Below, piece after piece: positions 11,688-15,204 of a stretch of DNA of 15,204 nt (position 1 is the stretch's first letter; the number at the start of each line of letters is the position of its first letter). Under the pieces are notes generated by a model. The model was not told where the DNA came from. It worked only from the letters and a program-made list of their open reading frames with translations, and did no database searches. This DNA comes from DATFWK01 sp035259345 (lineage in GTDB: Bacteria > Actinomycetota > Thermoleophilia > Miltoncostaeales > Miltoncostaeaceae). The stretch is taken from positions 1 through 15,204 of the forward strand of contig DATFWK010000188.1 in NCBI GenBank assembly GCA_035259345.1. The letters are read 5' to 3'. A program made the translations under genes and the position numbers.

Positions 11688-14063
11688 ATGACCCCGCCTG
11701 CGATGGCCGCCTCGCCCGAGCCCGGCGATCTCCGCCTCGTCGACGCCTGGTGGCGCGCGGCCAACTACCTGTCGGTCGGGCAGATCTACCTGCTCGACAA
11801 CCCGCTGCTCAGGGAGCCGCTCCGTCCGGAGCACGTCAAGCCGCGCCTGCTCGGGCACTTCGGCACGACCCCGGGGCTCAACCTGGTCTACGCGCACCTG
11901 AACCGGGTCATCCGCCTGCGCGACGTCGGCGCCATCTACGTCTGCGGCCCCGGCCACGGCGGTCCGGGAATGGTTGCCAACGCCTACCTCGAGGGCACCT
12001 ACAGCGAGATCTATCCCGACGTCTCGCGGGACGTGGAGGGCCTGCGGCGGCTCTTCCGCCAGTTCTCCTGGCCGGGCGGCATCCCGAGCCACGCCGCCCC
12101 CGAGACGCCGGGCTCGATCAACGAGGGCGGCGAGCTTGGGTACGCGCTGGCCCACGCGTTCGGCGCCGCGTTCGACAACCCGGACCTCCTCGTCGCGTGC
12201 GTCGTCGGCGACGGCGAGGCGGAGACGGGCGCGCTCGCCACGAGCTGGCACGGCAACAAGTTCCTCAGCCCGCGCAAGGACGGCGCCGTGCTGCCGATCC
12301 TCCACCTGAACTCGTTCAAGATCGCCAACCCGACGGTGCTCGCCCGCATCCCGCAGCGGGAGCTTGTGGCGCTGCTCGAGGGGTACGGATGGCGTCCGAT
12401 CCTGGTGACCGGGTCGGACCCGATGCCGGTCCACAGCGCCCTCGCCGACGCGCTCGACGTGGCGCTCGACGACATCGACCGCATCCAGCGGGAGGCGCGG
12501 ACGAGCGGTCACGCGGGGCGCCCGGCCTGGCCGATGATCGTCCTGCGCACCCCGAAGGGGTGGACCGGGCCGAAGGAGGTCGACGGGAAGCCGGTCGAGG
12601 GCACGTGGCGCTCGCACCAGGTGCCCGTCCCGGCGGTGCGAGACAGCCCGGACCACCGTCGCGTGCTCGAGGCGTGGCTCCGGAGCTACCGGCCCGAGGA
12701 GCTCTTCGACGGCGACGGCGCGCTGGTCGCGGAGATCGCGGCGATCGCGCCCGAGGGCGAGCGGCGGATGAGCGCCAACCCGCACGCCAACGGCGGGCTG
12801 CTCCTTCGCGACCTCGCGCTGCCGGACTTCCAGGCGTACGCCGTGCCCGTGGAGCGGCCGGGGACGACGACGACCGAGGCCACCCGGGTGCTGGGCGTCT
12901 TCCTGAGGGACGTGATCGAGCGCAATCCGGAGAACTTCCGGCTCTTCGGGCCGGACGAGACGGACTCGAACCGGCTCACGGCCGTCTTCGAGCGCACGGC
13001 GCGCGTGTGGGAGGCCGCGGTCGAGCCGGTGGACGAGGGCCGCCTGGCCCCGGAGGGCCGCGTCCTGGAGGTGCTCTCGGAGCAGCTCTGCCAGGGGTGG
13101 CTCGAGGGATACCTGCTCACCGGCCGGCACGGCCTGTTCAACTGCTACGAGGCCTTCATCCACATCGTCGACTCGATGTTCAACCAGCACGCCAAGTGGC
13201 TGAAGGTCTCGCGCGCGCTCACGTGGCGGCGGCCCGTCGCGTCGCTCAACTACCTGCTGAGCTCGCACGTCTGGCGGCAGGACCACAACGGCTTCTCGCA
13301 CCAGGACCCCGGCTTCATCGACCACGTGGTGAACAAGAAGGCGGAGGTCATCCGGGTCTACCTGCCGCCCGACGCAAACACGCTCCTGTCCGTTGCCGAC
13401 CACTGCCTGCGGAGCCGCGACTACGTCAACGTCGTCGTCGCGGGCAAGCAGCCCGCGCTCGACTACCTGTCGATGGACGAGGCGGTCGTCCACTGCACCC
13501 GCGGCGCCGGCATCTGGGAGTGGGCCTCCAGCGACAAGGGCGGCGGTGAGCCCGACGTCGTCCTGGCCTGCTGCGGCGACGTGCCGACGCTCGAGACGCT
13601 CGCGGCCGCGGCGATCCTGCGCGAGCGGCTGCCGGGCCTGCGCGTGCGCGTCGTGAACGTCGTGGACCTGATGCGCCTCGAGCCCCCCGCCGAGCACCCC
13701 CACGGCCTCTCGGACCACGAGTTCGACGCGCTCTTCACGACGGACCGGCCGGTGGTCTTCGCCTACCACGGCTATCCGGCGCTCATCCACCGCCTGACCT
13801 ACCGGCGCGCCAACCACGCGAACCTCCACGTGCGCGGCTTCCAGGAGGAGGGCACGACCACCACGCCCTTCGACATGGTCATGCTGAACGCCCTCGACCG
13901 CTACCACCTCGTGATGGACGTGATCGACCGCGTGCCGGGGCTCGGCGCGAGCGAGGCCGTCCTGCGCCAGGACATGGCGGACGCCCGGCTGCGCGCCCGC
14001 GCCTACACGCGGGAGCACGGCGAGGACGACCCCGCGATCCGGGAATGGGTCTGGCCGGGCTGA
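11688..14063 (+). CDS. xfp: Phosphoketolase (xylulose-5-phosphate/fructose-6-phosphate)
   Basis: A 791-residue thiamine diphosphate enzyme of normal family length. It splits xylulose 5-phosphate or fructose 6-phosphate with phosphate to give acetyl phosphate plus glyceraldehyde 3-phosphate or erythrose 4-phosphate. Visible signatures are HFGTTPGLN (H57), GPGHGGPGM, EGGELGY (146-152), the cofactor motif GDGEAETG (174-181), HLNSFKIANPT, and in the second half QDHNGFSHQDPGFIDH and YLPPDANTLL. AGGTGG (11675-11680) lies 7 nt before the ATG. The gene runs into acetate kinase with a 19-bp overlap, so its product acetyl phosphate would be used at once to make ATP. Whether it prefers C5, C6 or both substrates cannot be read here. 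It is cytoplasmic. Confidence 0.97.
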   Translation: MTPPAMAASPEPGDLRLVDAWWRAANYLSVGQIYLLDNPLLREPLRPEHVKPRLLGHFGTTPGLNLVYAHLNRVIRLRDVGAIYVCGPGHGGPGMVANAYLEGTYSEIYPDVSRDVEGLRRLFRQFSWPGGIPSHAAPETPGSINEGGELGYALAHAFGAAFDNPDLLVACVVGDGEAETGALATSWHGNKFLSPRKDGAVLPILHLNSFKIANPTVLARIPQRELVALLEGYGWRPILVTGSDPMPVHSALADALDVALDDIDRIQREARTSGHAGRPAWPMIVLRTPKGWTGPKEVDGKPVEGTWRSHQVPVPAVRDSPDHRRVLEAWLRSYRPEELFDGDGALVAEIAAIAPEGERRMSANPHANGGLLLRDLALPDFQAYAVPVERPGTTTTEATRVLGVFLRDVIERNPENFRLFGPDETDSNRLTAVFERTARVWEAAVEPVDEGRLAPEGRVLEVLSEQLCQGWLEGYLLTGRHGLFNCYEAFIHIVDSMFNQHAKWLKVSRALTWRRPVASLNYLLSSHVWRQDHNGFSHQDPGFIDHVVNKKAEVIRVYLPPDANTLLSVADHCLRSRDYVNVVVAGKQPALDYLSMDEAVVHCTRGAGIWEWASSDKGGGEPDVVLACCGDVPTLETLAAAAILRERLPGLRVRVVNVVDLMRLEPPAEHPHGLSDHEFDALFTTDRPVVFAYHGYPALIHRLTYRRANHANLHVRGFQEEGTTTTPFDMVMLNALDRYHLVMDVIDRVPGLGASEAVLRQDMADARLRARAYTREHGEDDPAIREWVWPG

Positions 14064-15085
14064 TCCTCGTCGTCAACGCCGGCTCGACCAGCCTGAAGCT
14101 CTCGGTCGTCGCGCCGGACGGGGGCTCGGAGCGGATCGGGTCGCTCGAGGAGGCGCCCGCTGGGCTGGACGCCGTCGCTCACCGGGTCGTCCACGGCGGC
14201 GAGCGATTCCGCGACCCGGTGCTCGTCGACCCGGGCGTGCGGACGGCGCTCGCGCAGCTCACCGAGCTCGCCCCGCTGCACAACCGCCCCGCGCTCGAGG
14301 CGATCGACGCCGCGCTTGCGGCCTTCCCCGGCGTCCCGCAGGTCGCGGTCTTCGACACGGCCTTCCACGCGACGCTGCCGGAGATCGCGTTCGCCTACGC
14401 GGTGCCGCGCCGCTGGCGCGAGGAGTGGGGGATCCGCAGGTACGGGTTCCACGGGCTCTCGGTGGCCTGGGCGGCCGAGCGGGTGCCGGTTCGGCGGCTG
14501 GTCGTCTGCCACCTGGGCGGCGGGTGCTCGGTCACGGCCGTCCTCGACGGGCGCTCCGTCGACACGACGATGGGCTTCAGCCCGCTGGAGGGCGTCCCGA
14601 TGGCGACCCGCTCGGGCTCGATCGACCCGGAGATCGCCCTCCACCTGCTGCGCACCGGGCGGCTCGGCCTCGAGGAGATCGACCAGGCGCTCGAGCGGGA
14701 GTCCGGCCTGATCGGCCTCTCGGGCCGCTCGTCCCGGTACGAGGAGCTGGAGCGCTCGGACGATCCCGCCGCGCGGCTCGCGCTCGACGTCTTCGCCTAC
14801 CGCGTCGCCGGCGCCGTCGCGGCGATGGCCGCCGCGCTCGCCGGCCTCGACGCGCTGGTCTTCACCGGCGGCGTGGCCGAGCGCTCGGCCCGCGCGCGGG
14901 CCGACGTCTGCGGGCGGCTCGGCTTCCTCGGCGTCCGGCTCGACCCGGGCCGGAACGCGGCGGCCGGCGGCCCGGAGGACGAGCTCGCCGTCGAGGGAGC
15001 GCCTGTGCGCGTGGTGGCCCTCGAGGCCCGGGAGGACCTGGTGGCCGCCCGGGCAGCCCGGGCGGTGCTCTCGCAGGGGCGCTAG
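14045..15085 (+). CDS. ackA: Acetate kinase
   Basis: A 346-residue member of the acetokinase family, about 50 residues shorter than the usual ~400. It transfers phosphate from acetyl phosphate to ADP, giving acetate and ATP. Conserved pieces are ILVVNAGSTSLKLSV (N11), HRVVHGGERF (R47), PLHNRPALEAI (H79), VFDTAFHATLP (D104), RYGFHGLS (H136), CHLGGGCSVTAV, DTTMGFSPLEGVPMATRSGSIDPE and LVFTGGVAERS (E279). These cover the expected nucleotide-binding and catalytic residues, so the shortness probably reflects trimmed loops, not decay. The ATG lies inside the end of phosphoketolase (19-bp overlap, different frame), implying coupled translation. Its stop overlaps the convergent gene's stop in CTAG. 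Confidence 0.95.
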   Translation: MGLAGLILVVNAGSTSLKLSVVAPDGGSERIGSLEEAPAGLDAVAHRVVHGGERFRDPVLVDPGVRTALAQLTELAPLHNRPALEAIDAALAAFPGVPQVAVFDTAFHATLPEIAFAYAVPRRWREEWGIRRYGFHGLSVAWAAERVPVRRLVVCHLGGGCSVTAVLDGRSVDTTMGFSPLEGVPMATRSGSIDPEIALHLLRTGRLGLEEIDQALERESGLIGLSGRSSRYEELERSDDPAARLALDVFAYRVAGAVAAMAAALAGLDALVFTGGVAERSARARADVCGRLGFLGVRLDPGRNAAAGGPEDELAVEGAPVRVVALEAREDLVAARAARAVLSQGR

Positions 15086-15204
15086 GAGGCCGGCCGGTCC
15101 TCCAGCTCGTCGTCGCGCCGGTGTCCGGCGAGGAACGGCGAGAGGAAGTGACCGGCGACCTTCGCGGCGGGCCACCAGAGCTCGGCGTCCCCGGCGGCCT
15201 CCCG
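15082..15204 (-). CDS. C-terminal 40 residues of a convergent gene, probably a FAD/NAD(P)-dependent oxidoreductase
   Basis: Reading leftward from the edge gives 40 codons and a stop: ...AGDAELWWPAAKVAGHFLSPFLAGHRRDDELEDRPAS. The LWWP-x-x-K-x-AG-x-x-L-x-P-x-L pattern resembles, from memory, the C-terminal end of sulfide:quinone-oxidoreductase-like NAD(P)/FAD oxidoreductases, where this helix contacts the membrane. The rest of the gene lies outside the window, so the call is tentative. Its stop codon shares CTAG with the acetate kinase stop. Confidence 0.5.
   Translation of the reverse strand, partial: REAAGDAELWWPAAKVAGHFLSPFLAGHRRDDELEDRPAS

Noticed and set aside
7427..11764. A 1445-codon open frame on the minus strand
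   Set aside because: It lies antisense to the P-type ATPase, stress protein and CBS-GTPase, all with clear family motifs. Its translation is rich in Arg, Gly, Asp and His with no domains, the usual shadow of GC-rich codon bias.
11439..14018. An 859-codon open frame on the minus strand opposite phosphoketolase
   Set aside because: Same shadow effect; phosphoketolase motifs on the plus strand are unmistakable.

Overview
This is a GC-rich, densely packed bacterial chromosome segment. Third codon positions are strongly G/C, ATGA and other short overlaps are common, and at least three genes appear to have leaderless transcripts. Together with the protein families present (a CtpE-type P-type ATPase, DUF1003, a short acetyltransferase-like protein), this suggests Actinomycetota, perhaps a deep-branching soil class such as Thermoleophilia, or possibly a GC-rich Chloroflexota. 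I cannot place it more closely from sequence alone. No rRNA, tRNA, insertion sequence, integrase or CRISPR array is visible.

Region 1 (1-4047) is a phosphonate uptake and breakdown locus built around a divergent promoter. Leftward run a FAD-dependent amine oxidoreductase of the phosphonate-associated type, a PhnD-type binding protein and a PhnC-type ATPase cut by the window edge. Rightward run a GntR/UTRA regulator and, overlapping it by ATGA, a phosphonatase-like HAD hydrolase that keeps the phosphonatase Asp/Ala/Lys signature. The likely pathway is: import an aminoethylphosphonate, oxidise it to phosphonoacetaldehyde, then cleave the C-P bond. No PhnW transaminase is visible. The 158-bp divergent region holds a perfect inverted repeat, 11-bp tandem units resembling a Pho box, and a palindrome over the gntR -10 element.

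Region 2 (3996-7525) contains a short acetyltransferase-like gene that overlaps the HAD gene tail to tail, a 92-codon unknown gene that probably starts at CTG behind its own promoter, a DUF1003 membrane protein, a DHA2-type MFS exporter and a small dimeric alpha/beta-barrel protein.

Region 3 (7526-15085) looks like a stress and fermentation module. It has a CtpE-like cation P-type ATPase, a universal stress protein (both with the same leaderless start element), a doubtful 62-codon ORF containing a 16-bp hairpin, a fusion of two CBS domains with a HypB/UreG-like GTPase, then a phosphoketolase and acetate kinase whose reading frames overlap. The last pair would turn sugar phosphates into acetyl phosphate and then acetate plus ATP. 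At the right edge (15082-15204) lies the C-terminus of a convergent gene, probably a FAD/NAD(P) oxidoreductase; the two stop codons share the bases CTAG.

The most unusual protein is the CBS-GTPase fusion (10703-11611). The most coherent system is the phosphonate locus with an oxidase apparently in place of PhnW.
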